NCBI RefSeq assembly: GCF_009811555.1
Contig: NZ_BLIN01000003.1
Span: 1,302,001-1,366,000, forward strand
From: Streptomyces caniferus
GTDB lineage: Bacteria; Actinomycetota; Actinomycetes; Streptomycetales; Streptomycetaceae
DNA: 64,000 nucleotides
Direction of reading: 5' to 3'
Each line of letters begins with the position of its first letter. The stretch's first letter is position 1. A program made the translations under genes and the position numbers. The notes under the pieces are model-generated. The model had not been told where the DNA came from, made no database searches, and saw only the letters and a program-made list of their open reading frames with translations. Shown here in pieces: positions 43,842 through 52,945 of the stretch.

Positions 43842-44735
43842 TTGAAAAACGGCAAAATGGGCATTCGTCGCGTATCCGCGGCTGCTGTCACCGCGGGAGC
43901 CGTCCTGACCGCCGGGGCGTTCACCGCACCGGCGCAGGCCGCCACGCTCAAGACCCCCACGATCGTCGCCAAGGGCGGCTTCGTGATGAACAACGGCACG
44001 GGGAAGACCCTCTTCACCAAGGCCGCGGACACCCGTCGCTCCACCGGCTCCACCACCAAGATCATGACGGCTCGGGTGGTGCTGGCACAGGCGAATCTCA
44101 ACCTGGATTCCAAGGTCACGGTCCAGAAGGCGTACAGCGACTACATCGTCGACAACAACTGGGCCTCCTCGGCCAAGCTGATCGTCGGTGACAAGGTCAC
44201 CGTCCGCCAGCTGCTGTACGGGCTGATGCTCCCGTCCGGCTGCGACGCGGCGTACGCGCTGGCCGACAAGTTCGGCAGCGGCTCCACCCGGGCCGCGCGC
44301 GTGAAGTCGTTCATCGGCAAGATGAACTCCACCGCCAAGTCCCTCGGCCTGAAGAACACGCACTTCGACTCGTTCGACGGCATCGGGAAGGGCGCGAACT
44401 ACTCGACGCCGCGCGACCTGACCAAGCTCGCCGGCAGTGCGATGAAGTACTCCACCTTCCGTACGGTCGTGAAGACGAAGGCGACCAAGCAGAAGGTCAT
44501 GACGAAGAGCGGTGGCTACCGCTACATGTCGTGGGAGAACACCAACGCCCTGCTCGGCAGCTACTCGGGCACCATCGGCGTCAAGACCGGCTCGGGTCCG
44601 GAGGCCAAGTACTGCCTGGTCTTCGCGGCCACCCGGGGCGGCAAGACGGTCATCGGCACGGTCCTGGCCTCCTCCTCGGTGGTCAACCGCACCGCGGACG
44701 CGAAGAAGCTGATGGACTACGGCTTCAAGAAGTAG
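43842..44735 (+). CDS. K15-type D,D-transpeptidase/carboxypeptidase (peptidase S11)
   Basis: 297 aa from TTG at 43842, supported by GGAG nine bases upstream; ATG at 43857 is possible. The signal peptide is residues 1-33 (AGAFTAPAQA cleavage region). The active-site set is Ser70-T-T-Lys73, Ser132-Gly-Cys134 and Lys248-Thr-Gly. The SGC second motif, instead of SGN, is the hallmark of the Streptomyces K15 D,D-transpeptidase. It should act outside the membrane on peptidoglycan stem peptides. The 5' region is unusually AT-rich for this window. Confidence 0.92.
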   Translation: MKNGKMGIRRVSAAAVTAGAVLTAGAFTAPAQAATLKTPTIVAKGGFVMNNGTGKTLFTKAADTRRSTGSTTKIMTARVVLAQANLNLDSKVTVQKAYSDYIVDNNWASSAKLIVGDKVTVRQLLYGLMLPSGCDAAYALADKFGSGSTRAARVKSFIGKMNSTAKSLGLKNTHFDSFDGIGKGANYSTPRDLTKLAGSAMKYSTFRTVVKTKATKQKVMTKSGGYRYMSWENTNALLGSYSGTIGVKTGSGPEAKYCLVFAATRGGKTVIGTVLASSSVVNRTADAKKLMDYGFKK

Positions 44736-44744
44736 TCCGTCCGG

Positions 44745-44796
44745 GACGAACGAGGGGCCCGCGTGCAGCCGTCCGGCCGCGCGCGGGCCCTTCGTC
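44745..44796 (+). terminator. Terminator of K15-type transpeptidase gene
   Basis: GACGAA (44745-44750) pairs with TTCGTC (44791-44796), and inside it a GGGCCCGCG/CGCGGGCCC stem forms with a small bulge. It starts nine bases after the stop. Confidence 0.65.
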
Positions 44797-44819
44797 ATGC
44801 CGGCGCCGTCGCGCGCTCC

Positions 44820-45581
44820 TCAGCCGGCGGCCAGGCGCGCCGACACACAGGGGTCCTCGTTGCGGTAGCCGAGGCGGTCGTAGAGCCGTTCGGCGGGGGT
44901 GTTGTCCGCGAGCTGCCACAGCGTGCAGAAGCCCTGGTGGCGTACGGCGTACCGGGTCAGCCACGAGGTCAGGGCCGCGCCGAGCCCCTGACCGCGCTGG
45001 CGGGCGTCGGTGGCGACGGACGCCATCAGCGGAGCGCCGCTGTCCCGCAGGCTGCTCAGGGCTCCGCAGGCCACCAGCTGCCCGTCCGCGCCACGGATCC
45101 CGGCCCAGAGGGTGACGTCGCTGGAGCCGGGCCCGGTGGAGTGGGCCGGGCTGTGCTCGTTGAGGAAGTCCAGCAGTTCCCCGTGGTGCGAGGCGTCGAG
45201 GGTGATCACTCGCTCCTCCGCCGGGTGCACGGACGGTTCCTCCAGGGTCCACCGGAAGATCCACTCCACGACATCGGTCACCGGCAGATGCCGCCCGACC
45301 TGGCCGGCGGTGCCCCGCGGCCCGGTGAACTCCCGCACCCGCCCGGGCAGGCCCTGCGCGGCACGCAGCACCAGTCCGGCCGCGGGATCCGGTTCGCCGA
45401 CGCACCACAGATGCCCGCGGGCGTCGTCGAGCCAGGCGGCAGCGCCCTGGCCCGACCAGCCGATGCGGTCGGCCGGACGCCGTCGCGCCGCGCCGAAGCG
45501 CAGCAGCGCGGCGCCGGTTTGCCGCTCCAGGCCCTGGTCGAACAGGTCTGTGGTCCGGGGGAGAAGAGTCGTTGCCTGCAT
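44820..45581 (-). CDS. GNAT-family N-acetyltransferase
   Basis: 253 aa from ATG at 45581. The acetyl-CoA-binding motif A is in the C-terminal part: LMASVATDARQRGQGLGAALT (R/Q-x-x-G-x-G/A pattern), followed by NTPAERLYDRLGYR. The N-terminal 130 residues are less conserved and may be a second, degenerate GNAT-like half. The acceptor is unknown. The ribosome site is weak (AGAGAG). It stands alone, with a 340-bp gap upstream. Confidence 0.82.
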   Translation of the reverse strand: MQATTLLPRTTDLFDQGLERQTGAALLRFGAARRRPADRIGWSGQGAAAWLDDARGHLWCVGEPDPAAGLVLRAAQGLPGRVREFTGPRGTAGQVGRHLPVTDVVEWIFRWTLEEPSVHPAEERVITLDASHHGELLDFLNEHSPAHSTGPGSSDVTLWAGIRGADGQLVACGALSSLRDSGAPLMASVATDARQRGQGLGAALTSWLTRYAVRHQGFCTLWQLADNTPAERLYDRLGYRNEDPCVSARLAAG

Positions 45582-45923
45582 CGCTCTCTGAGGGAGTAAA
45601 GGAGGAGGCGAACGGCCCGGACACGCGCTCACGCGACCGGAATCCGTCCATCTGGGTACAGGGGGAGCCCGGCGGCGGCTGCGCACGCGCGCGCCCGGCC
45701 GACCGGGACGGCCCACTGTGACATACCGCCCCGGGGCCGGGGCAAATCCGCTCCCGGCACCCCGGAATCTCCCCCTCCGGAGGCGCGGACGCACGCCGCG
45801 GGGAGCGCCCCGCAGCACGCGAGGGGCCGGCCGGACATGCGTCCGGCCGGCCCCTCGTCGGCACTTACCAGCCACCTCGACGACCGCTCACCGACGGCAC
45901 ACGTCCGTCAGGTGAACAGCCCG
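45582..45923. other. Intergenic region with terminator of BCCT gene
   Basis: No gene is supported here. The right part holds the perfect BCCT terminator palindrome at 45820-45857; the left part should contain the promoter of the GNAT gene. Confidence 0.5.
45820..45857 (-). terminator. Terminator of BCCT transporter gene
   Basis: A perfect 17-bp inverted repeat with an ATGC loop (arms 45820-45836 and 45841-45857), 66 bp beyond the BCCT stop. Confidence 0.85.
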
Positions 45924-47690
45924 TCAAGGTGTCGTGCGCCGGGCCTTGTCGTCGCTCGGGAGCGCGGCGGCGTCCTCGTCCCCGCGGTCGTCACCGTTCG
46001 CGCTGCCACCCGGCCCGATCTGGAACTCGAAGTCGCCGTCGTACTGCTCATGGCCCGCGATCACGGCCATCTCGACCGCCTCCTCGCCCTTCTGGCCGCG
46101 CACGATCAGCGGGTCGCTGCGCAGATCGCGCATCAGCGCCCAGCACATGGCGATCATCACGACCATGAACGGCACCGCGACCAGGATCGTCAGATTCTGC
46201 AGTCCGGTCAGGGCGTCGCCCGAGCCGCCGCCGATCAGCAGCATGATCGCGGCGACCGCGCCGGTCACCACGCCCCAGAAGACCACCACGAGCCGGGTCG
46301 GCTCGAAGGTGCCCTTCTGCGAGAGGGTGCCCATGACGATGGACGCGGCATCGGCTCCGGACACGAAGAAGATGCCGACCAGGACCATGACCAGGATGCT
46401 CATGACCGTGGCGAGCGGGTACTGGTGCAGCACGTCGAAGAGGTGGCCCTCGGGGGTGCTCGACCCGTCGAGCCGCTTGTCGGCCTGGAGCTTCATCGCC
46501 GAGCCGCCGAAGACCGCGAACCACGCCAGGCTGACCACGCTCGGTACGAGGATCACGCCGCCGATGAACTGACGGATGGTCCGGCCGCGGCTGATCCGGG
46601 CGATGAACATGCCCACGAAGGGCGTCCAGGAGATCCACCACGCCCAGTAGAAGACCGTCCAGCTGCGCAGCCAGCTGCCGACGTCGGCGCCGCTGCTGGC
46701 CTCCGTACGGCCCGCCAGCTGCGGCAGCTCGCCGAGGAACGAGCCGAGGGAGGTCGGGACCAGGTTGAGGATGAGGATGGTCGGACCGGCCACGAACACG
46801 AAGACCGCCAGGATCAGCGCCAGCACCATATTGATGTTGGACAGCATCTGGACGCCCTTGGCGATGCCGGAGACCGCGGACAGGATGAAGGCAATGGTCA
46901 GGACGGTGATGATGATGACCAACAGGCTGGTGCTGACGCTGTCCATCCAGCCGAGCACCTTGATGCCGCTGCCGATCTGCAGCGCGCCGAGCCCGAGCGA
47001 GGCCGCGGAGCCGAAGAGGGTGGCGAAGATGGCCAGGATGTCGATGACCTGGCCGCCCCAGCCGTTCGCGCGCCGGGTACCGATCAGTGGGGTGAACACC
47101 GCGCTTATCGTCTGCCGCCTCCCCCGCCGGAAGCAGCTGTAAGCGATGGCCAGCCCCACGACCGCGTAGATGGCCCACGGGTGCAGCGTCCAGTGGAACA
47201 TCGTGGTCGCCATCGCGGTGTCCATCGCCTGGGCGGCGTCCTTGGGGTCGGTGCCCGGCGGCGGGGTGGTGAAGTGCCCCAGCGGCTCACTGACGCCGTA
47301 GAACATCAGGCCGATGCCCATGCCCGCGCTGAACATCATCGCGATCCATGACACGGTGCGGAATTCGGGCTCCTCGCCCTCCTTGCCGAGCGTGATCCGG
47401 CCGTACTTGCTCACGGCCAGCCAGATCGCGAAGATCACGAAACCGGAGGCGGAGAGCACGAATGCCCAACCCCCGTTGTCGATCACCCAGTTCAGCATGG
47501 ATGTCGAGGCGTTCTTGAGCGAATCGGTGGAGGTCGCTCCCCAGGCGATGAAGGCGAGGGTGAGCAGCGCGGTCACGCCGAAGACCACACGGTCGGTCTG
47601 CGGGGGCCCGGTCCGCCGCGGGTCTTCGGGAAGATCCGCCAGCGTGGGGGTGCCACCCCCGTCTCTGGCTTCCTTGGCTGTATCCGACAC
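45924..47690 (-). CDS. BCCT-family betaine/carnitine/choline transporter
   Basis: 588 aa from GTG at 47690 with AAAGG seven bases upstream. Twelve membrane segments are expected. The Trp-rich substrate motif WTVFYWAWWISWTPFVGMF, followed by IARISRGRTIR, identifies the BCCT family, which imports glycine betaine, choline, carnitine or ectoine with sodium or protons. Both termini are hydrophilic; the C-terminal 60 residues are acidic, as in osmotically regulated members. Osmoprotection is the likely role. No choline-oxidation genes are adjacent. Confidence 0.93.
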   Translation of the reverse strand: MSDTAKEARDGGGTPTLADLPEDPRRTGPPQTDRVVFGVTALLTLAFIAWGATSTDSLKNASTSMLNWVIDNGGWAFVLSASGFVIFAIWLAVSKYGRITLGKEGEEPEFRTVSWIAMMFSAGMGIGLMFYGVSEPLGHFTTPPPGTDPKDAAQAMDTAMATTMFHWTLHPWAIYAVVGLAIAYSCFRRGRRQTISAVFTPLIGTRRANGWGGQVIDILAIFATLFGSAASLGLGALQIGSGIKVLGWMDSVSTSLLVIIITVLTIAFILSAVSGIAKGVQMLSNINMVLALILAVFVFVAGPTILILNLVPTSLGSFLGELPQLAGRTEASSGADVGSWLRSWTVFYWAWWISWTPFVGMFIARISRGRTIRQFIGGVILVPSVVSLAWFAVFGGSAMKLQADKRLDGSSTPEGHLFDVLHQYPLATVMSILVMVLVGIFFVSGADAASIVMGTLSQKGTFEPTRLVVVFWGVVTGAVAAIMLLIGGGSGDALTGLQNLTILVAVPFMVVMIAMCWALMRDLRSDPLIVRGQKGEEAVEMAVIAGHEQYDGDFEFQIGPGGSANGDDRGDEDAAALPSDDKARRTTP

Positions 47691-47720
47691 GTGTCAACCT
47701 TTCAATGGGCCATATTTTCC

Positions 47721-49061
47721 TTACTCGTTACCCCCTACCACACGACCACAGACGTTCAGGGGCTTCGCGACCGTAAGGTGATAACCGGCCCGCTGGTCCA
47801 ACAGGAGCGGGACGAGCCGGCGCAGTGGCTGGCGCAGCGGCACGACGGCGCCCTCCCGGTCCCGCTTCCAGCGCACTCCGTGCAGCGCCAGTTCGTCCTT
47901 GACCTGCGCGAACCGTGCCGCGTCGAGGCGGTAGGCACAGGGCGGGTCGGACAGGACCTGCCCTTCCCCGGCGGGCTCGTTGTCCGCGCCGCCGAGGTAG
48001 ACCGGACCGCGGTCGGTGGCACCGGCGAGCCGGGCGGCGGCGGTGGCCGCCTCGATGCGCGGACGGTGCCGGTCGAAGAAGGTGAACGCGCCGTCCAGTG
48101 CGGCCAGCTGGGAGTCCACCCGGCGCCTGTTGTTGAGCGCGGGGTCGGCCTTCTCGGCGGCGGTGAGGGGGTCGACCCTGGTCTCGACGAGCAGCCCCAG
48201 CGAGCCCTTGACGCCCGCGGTGTTGCGCAGAATCCGCTCCTGGCCGTCGCCCGCGACCTGCTTGACGGGTGCACCGGTCTCGGGGTCGGTCCAGATGCCG
48301 TAGACGCCGGTGGAGAAACCGGCCCGGTGGACGGCGGGTTCGACGAAGTCCTTCGAGAGCGCCATGGCCTCGCGGTGCACCCCGTCCGCCGTGTTGAGGT
48401 TGCGCGGCCACAGGGACAGCAGGTCCTTCATGTAGTACGGCACGGTCGGGCCGTACTCGTGCAGGTCGTAGAGGGTGTCGGGGCGGTAGTCGCGGATGAC
48501 CCCGGCCAGCGCGCGGGCCTCGGCGGTCTGCAGGGCGAGGTGATCGCGGTTGATGTCCACGCCGTCGGCGTTGCCACGGGTGTCCGCGGCCCGGCCGTCG
48601 GGGTTGGCGGTCGGGACGACCAGCACGCTGGTGTGCCGCAGGAATTGCCGGGTGGCCGGGGACTTGCTGTAGGCGAGGTCGCGGACGGTGGTCAGACACG
48701 CCTCGCGCCCGGAGGGTTCGTCACCGTGCTGGGAGCAGACCAGCAGGACGGAGTTGCCGCGGCGGACGTCCGCCGGGCGCTCGGGGGCCGGGGCGCCGAT
48801 CCTGACGAGCTGGAGCGGGCGGCCCTGCTTCGTGGTGCCGATCCGGTCGATCCGTACCCGGGCCGAGGACCGGTCGACGACGGCCAGGAACTCCTGTTCC
48901 TCGGCCCCGCTGGTCCAGCGGGCACCCTGGCTGGTCTCGAATCCCGTACGGGGTGTGGGGGTTCCGGTCGCGCCGGCGGGAGACGCCGGGACCGTCGCGC
49001 CGAGGCCGGCCGTCAGTGACACGGCCAGCGTCCCCAGGACGAGGCGGCAGGAGCGGGACAT
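47721..49061 (-). CDS. Secreted M14-family zinc carboxypeptidase-like protein
   Basis: 446 aa from ATG at 49061 (GGGAGG ten bases upstream). Residues 1-32 form a Sec signal peptide (VLGTLAVSLTAGLGATVPAS). Zinc ligands are His112 and Glu115 (QHGDEPSGRE) and His201 (LYDLHEYG); the catalytic Glu is in LLVETRV. N-P-D-G-R and DINRDH are the usual M14 substrate-binding blocks. It should cleave C-terminal residues from extracellular peptides. It is downstream of, and on the same strand as, the Xaa-Pro dipeptidyl-peptidase, but a hairpin separates them. Confidence 0.9.
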   Translation of the reverse strand: MSRSCRLVLGTLAVSLTAGLGATVPASPAGATGTPTPRTGFETSQGARWTSGAEEQEFLAVVDRSSARVRIDRIGTTKQGRPLQLVRIGAPAPERPADVRRGNSVLLVCSQHGDEPSGREACLTTVRDLAYSKSPATRQFLRHTSVLVVPTANPDGRAADTRGNADGVDINRDHLALQTAEARALAGVIRDYRPDTLYDLHEYGPTVPYYMKDLLSLWPRNLNTADGVHREAMALSKDFVEPAVHRAGFSTGVYGIWTDPETGAPVKQVAGDGQERILRNTAGVKGSLGLLVETRVDPLTAAEKADPALNNRRRVDSQLAALDGAFTFFDRHRPRIEAATAAARLAGATDRGPVYLGGADNEPAGEGQVLSDPPCAYRLDAARFAQVKDELALHGVRWKRDREGAVVPLRQPLRRLVPLLLDQRAGYHLTVAKPLNVCGRVVGGNE

Positions 49062-49113
49062 CACGAGGGTGCCTCCCTTGGGTGAGCGGTGGGGGTGGAA
49101 GCGGGGGCCGGGG

Positions 49114-49140
49114 CGGGGCCGCCCGCGGTGGGCGGCCCCG
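49114..49140 (-). terminator. Hairpin after Xaa-Pro dipeptidyl-peptidase gene
   Basis: Arms 49114-49124 and 49130-49140 pair over 11 bp with a five-base loop, between two same-strand peptidase genes. Confidence 0.65.
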
Positions 49141-49153
49141 GGCGGTCGGGCGG

Positions 49154-51118
49154 TCATCCCCCGGCCGGCATCCGGCTGAGCGAGCGCGGCGGGGCGAGCC
49201 CGTCCAGCGGCGGGGCGGCGGCCGGGTGCCGGGACGCGCCCGTGGTGGCCCGTGCGAAGGCCGGGGCGCCGCCGGTCAGCGGCAGTCGGGCGGAGGTGCG
49301 GGACAGATCGACGGTGACCTCGGGCGTGGAGGCGGGCGGGTCGATCAGGCCGGCGTCGGTGCCGGCCACGATGAGCGCGAGCCGGTGTCCGGCGGGCACG
49401 ATGTGGTCGCTCGCGGCCAGATCCAGGGTGAGGGTGTAGCGCTTGCCCGGGATGAGCGGGCGGCCCTTGTGGGCGTCGGCGTAGTTGCCGAGGTCGGCCC
49501 AGCCGCGGCTGAAGACGGTGTAGCCGACCTGCTGGGTGTCGGCGGCGGTCTCCTTGAAGCAGCCGGTGTCGCCCGGGTTTCCGGCGCCCCAGCAGGTGCG
49601 CTTGTCGAGGGTGGTGATGCCCTCGCCGTCGGCCGCGTAGTTGCGGATGGTGTCCGGGCCGAGGTCCACCAGGACGGCGGAGAGATGGGCGGTGGAGGTG
49701 CTCGGGGTGGCGGTCACCGTCACCTTGCCGGAACCGGACAGCCGCAGCGGGGCGCGCAGCGGGGCGGTGCTGAACCCGGCCTTGGCGGGCGTGGCGGCGT
49801 CGATTTGGGACGCCCAGTCGGCCTCGCTCAGCTTCGGGTCGTCGGTGAAGGCCGCGGTAGCGCCGTGCGGTGCCCTGGTGGTGCCCAGAACGCCGACGCC
49901 GGGTGCGGTGCCGCCGCGCGGCCGCAGGGTGGTGGTCCGGGTGCCGGGAGCGGGCCACTGCGGATCGGTGGACCAGGTGCCGGGGGAACGCTCGATGTCG
50001 GCCATCGGGGCGCGGTCGATGCCGTTGTCGTAGCCCATCAGGTAGTGGTCGAACCAGTGGTGCAGGGTGGTGACCCAGTCCCCGCGGCGGTAGTCGAACG
50101 GGTCGACGTGGCCCGTCTGGGAGAGCCAGATCTTGCGCTCGACGCCGTGCCGGGCGAGCGCGTCCCACCACTGCCCGGCATGCCGGGTGCGGACGTTGAG
50201 GTCCTGCATGCCGTGCACCATGAAGACGCTGGCCCGGACCTTGTCCGCGCGCCGCACATAGTCCCGTTCGCTCCACAGACCGGTCCAGTCGCCGCTGCGC
50301 GGCGCACCGTCGGCGAGCTTCTTCTGCACCGCGGCGCAGCGCTTGTGGGCGTCGGGGCTGTCGACCGCGTCCGCGAGGGCATCGGGGCCCGAGTCGTAGA
50401 GCGGGGCGCCCTTGGCGAAGTAGTAGTCGTACCAGGAGGAGATGCCGGCGATCGGGACGATGGTCTTCAGCCCCTTGACGCCGGTGGCCGCGACGCCGTT
50501 GGCGATGGTGGCGTCCCAGCTCTTGCCGATCATGCCGGTGCTGCCGTTCGACCAGCCGGCGGTGACCCGTTTGCCTCCCGTGCGGGCGGTATAGGCGCGG
50601 CCTCTGCCGCCGAGCCAGTCGACGACGGCCTTGGCCGAGCCGATGTCGGAGCGGCCGCCGATGTCGATGCAGCCGTCCGAGCGGTTGGTGCCCGCGAGGT
50701 CGACGAGGACCGTCGCATAGCCGCGCGGCACGAAGTAGTTGTCGTAGTAGAGCGGGAACTGGACCGGCCGTCCGTGGTCGTCGTAGGTCTTCTTCTGGCT
50801 CTCGTTGCCGCGGCCGCAGCAGGAGTAGTACGGGCTGGCGTCCATGATCACGGGAATCCGGCGGCCCTGCCGCGCGGGTTCGGCGGGCCGCACGATGTCG
50901 ACGGCGACGCGGTCGGTCCTCCCGTCCGCGTCGCCGTCGAGCCGTGTGTCCACCCAGACCGATTCGCGTATCGCGTGGTCGTAGGAGTAGACGGGTCTGC
51001 TCTCCCGGGGCGCCGCCTGCGCGGCGGCCGGCCCGATCAGGGCGGACAGCAGGACGGCGACGGCCGCCATCACGAGCACGGTGAAGGGGATGCGGAGGAT
51101 CCGCGCAGGATTCGTCAC
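49154..51118 (-). CDS. Secreted Xaa-Pro dipeptidyl-peptidase (S15/CocE type)
   Basis: 654 aa from GTG at 51118; no clear ribosome site is present. Residues 1-36 are a signal peptide. It is an alpha/beta hydrolase with nucleophile Ser190 in AGWSNGSTGM, preceded by VDLAGTNRSDGC, and later the Asp region GMQDLNVRTRH and the His region TGHVDPFDYR. The C-terminal 200 residues are the beta-rich PepX_C/CocE domain. Members release X-Pro dipeptides from peptide N-termini; CocE-type esterases share the fold, so the substrate is inferred from the YYSCCGRGN and length pattern. Confidence 0.87.
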   Translation of the reverse strand: MTNPARILRIPFTVLVMAAVAVLLSALIGPAAAQAAPRESRPVYSYDHAIRESVWVDTRLDGDADGRTDRVAVDIVRPAEPARQGRRIPVIMDASPYYSCCGRGNESQKKTYDDHGRPVQFPLYYDNYFVPRGYATVLVDLAGTNRSDGCIDIGGRSDIGSAKAVVDWLGGRGRAYTARTGGKRVTAGWSNGSTGMIGKSWDATIANGVAATGVKGLKTIVPIAGISSWYDYYFAKGAPLYDSGPDALADAVDSPDAHKRCAAVQKKLADGAPRSGDWTGLWSERDYVRRADKVRASVFMVHGMQDLNVRTRHAGQWWDALARHGVERKIWLSQTGHVDPFDYRRGDWVTTLHHWFDHYLMGYDNGIDRAPMADIERSPGTWSTDPQWPAPGTRTTTLRPRGGTAPGVGVLGTTRAPHGATAAFTDDPKLSEADWASQIDAATPAKAGFSTAPLRAPLRLSGSGKVTVTATPSTSTAHLSAVLVDLGPDTIRNYAADGEGITTLDKRTCWGAGNPGDTGCFKETAADTQQVGYTVFSRGWADLGNYADAHKGRPLIPGKRYTLTLDLAASDHIVPAGHRLALIVAGTDAGLIDPPASTPEVTVDLSRTSARLPLTGGAPAFARATTGASRHPAAAPPLDGLAPPRSLSRMPAGG

Positions 51119-51370
51119 GGGCGGACGGTAGCGCGGCTCAACTCCCCTGCGTAAGAGCCTGTCCGGGAACCCGGCGGCCGCGGTCGCCGGCGAGCGGGCG
51201 GTGCCGGAGGGCGGGACGGGGGACAGCCCGCTCGGGAGGCCGCGTCGGTCCGCCGCGGCCTGATGGTGGTTCATGTCGGTCATGTGTCAGATGAGGCCAT
51301 GTACATGACGCCGCACCGTCGCAGTACATAGGGTCTGACTCGAGCCATCCCCCTACGAGTTGGAGGACTC

Positions 51371-52858
51371 GTGCGTCACAGACTCCTGGTCCCGGGTGCC
51401 GCCGCACTCAGCCTGCTGCTGGCGATCCCGGCCTCCGCGGCCGGCTTCACCCCGGGCGCTCCGGGTGTGGGCGACAGCTACTACCCCGAGAGCGGAAACG
51501 GCGGATACGACGTTTCCCACTACGACCTGCGCCTCAAGTACCAGCCGAAGACGGACCTGCTGGAGGGCACGGCGACGCTGCTCGCCCGGACCACCCAGGA
51601 TCTCTCGCGCTTCAACCTGGACTTCGGCCTCAAGGTCAGCGAGATCCGGATCAACGGCAAGAAGGCCTCCTTCGCCACGTCCGGCAAGCACGAGCTGGAG
51701 GTCACCCCGGCCACGCCGCTGGAGAAGGGCAAGCAGATCAGCGTCGTGGTGCGCTATGCGGGCAAGCCCTCCGAGCTGAAGATCGACAACTTCAGCGCCT
51801 GGGCCCGTACGCCCGACGGCGCGGTGATCGCGCAGGAGCCGGACGCCGCGGTGTGGTGGTTCCCGAGCAATGACCACCCCACCGACAAGGCGACGTACGA
51901 CATCTCGGTGGCGGTCCCGGACGGCACCCAGGCGCTGAGCAACGGCGTGCTGGCCTCGCAGTCCTCCAAGCTGGGCTGGACGCGCTACAACTGGCGCTCG
52001 GACAAGCCGCAGGCGACGTACCTCACGACGCTGGCCGTCGGGAAGTTCGACATCACCACCGACAAGACCGCGAACGGGCTGCCGGTCATCAACGCCGTCA
52101 GCAAGGACCTCGGCGCGAACGCGGGCTCGGCACGGGCCAGCATCGAGCGCACCGCCGAGGCCACCGAGTGGCTGGAGAGCGTCTTCGGGCCCTACCCGTT
52201 CAATGCGGTGGGCGGCTATGTGCCGAACGTGCCGGCCCACTACGCGCTGGAGACCCAGACCCGCCCGTTCTACGGCGAGAAGGCCTTCGACCGCGGGACG
52301 AACGTCTCCGTCGTGGTGCACGAGCTGGCCCACCAGTGGTACGGCGACAGCGTCTCGCTCAAGGACTGGAAGGACATCTGGATCAACGAGGGCTTCGCCG
52401 CCTACAGCCAGTGGCTGTGGTCGGAAAAGGAGGGCGAGGGCACCGCTCAGGAGCTGGCGGACTACGTCTACTCCCAGCACCCGGCCGACGACCCGTTCTG
52501 GAAGGTCAAGCCGGGCAACCCCGGCGCGGAGAACCAGTTCGACGACGCCGTCTACGACCGTGGCGCGCTGGCCCTCCAGGCGCTCCGCGACAAGGTCGGC
52601 GACAAGGTCTTCTTCGGGCTCCTCAAGTCCTGGCCGACGGAGCACAGGTACGGCAACGCCTCGGTGGCCGACTTCGTGAAGTTCGCCGAGAAGAAGTCCG
52701 GCAAGAAGCTGGCCGGGTTCTTCGACACCTGGCTGTTCCAGCCGTCCAAGCCGGCGGCCGGCGCGGGCACATCGGCGTTCGGCGCGGGCCGGGCGCCGGT
52801 CGCCGCGCCCAAGTCGTGGAAGCAGATCGCGGCCACGCACGACGTGCACCGGCACTGA
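51371..52858 (+). CDS. Secreted M1-family metallopeptidase
   Basis: 495 aa from GTG at 51371, with GGAGG five bases upstream. A signal peptide covers residues 1-23. The zinc site is His317-Glu-L-A-His321 with Glu340 (WINEGFAAY). The exopeptidase GxMEN loop is replaced by ALETQT, typical of a group of actinobacterial M1 proteins. It lacks the C-terminal armadillo domain of full aminopeptidases, so it is about half their length. It should act on extracellular peptides. Divergent from the Xaa-Pro dipeptidyl-peptidase gene, with 250 bp between starts. Confidence 0.9.
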   Translation: MRHRLLVPGAAALSLLLAIPASAAGFTPGAPGVGDSYYPESGNGGYDVSHYDLRLKYQPKTDLLEGTATLLARTTQDLSRFNLDFGLKVSEIRINGKKASFATSGKHELEVTPATPLEKGKQISVVVRYAGKPSELKIDNFSAWARTPDGAVIAQEPDAAVWWFPSNDHPTDKATYDISVAVPDGTQALSNGVLASQSSKLGWTRYNWRSDKPQATYLTTLAVGKFDITTDKTANGLPVINAVSKDLGANAGSARASIERTAEATEWLESVFGPYPFNAVGGYVPNVPAHYALETQTRPFYGEKAFDRGTNVSVVVHELAHQWYGDSVSLKDWKDIWINEGFAAYSQWLWSEKEGEGTAQELADYVYSQHPADDPFWKVKPGNPGAENQFDDAVYDRGALALQALRDKVGDKVFFGLLKSWPTEHRYGNASVADFVKFAEKKSGKKLAGFFDTWLFQPSKPAAGAGTSAFGAGRAPVAAPKSWKQIAATHDVHRH

Positions 52859-52867
52859 TCCGGTAGA

Positions 52868-52934
52868 CGGGCACCGCTTCGGTGCCCGGGAACCGTCCGG
52901 CCGGAGCAGGGGTGATCGCCCCGGCTCCGGCCGG
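52868..52934. terminator. Tandem terminator hairpins between M1 and MpaB genes
   Basis: A first hairpin has arms 52868-52876/52880-52888 (9 bp, CTT loop). A second has arms 52897-52907/52924-52934 (11 bp). They lie between two convergent genes. Confidence 0.75.
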
Positions 52935-52945
52935 CTCCGTTCCGT

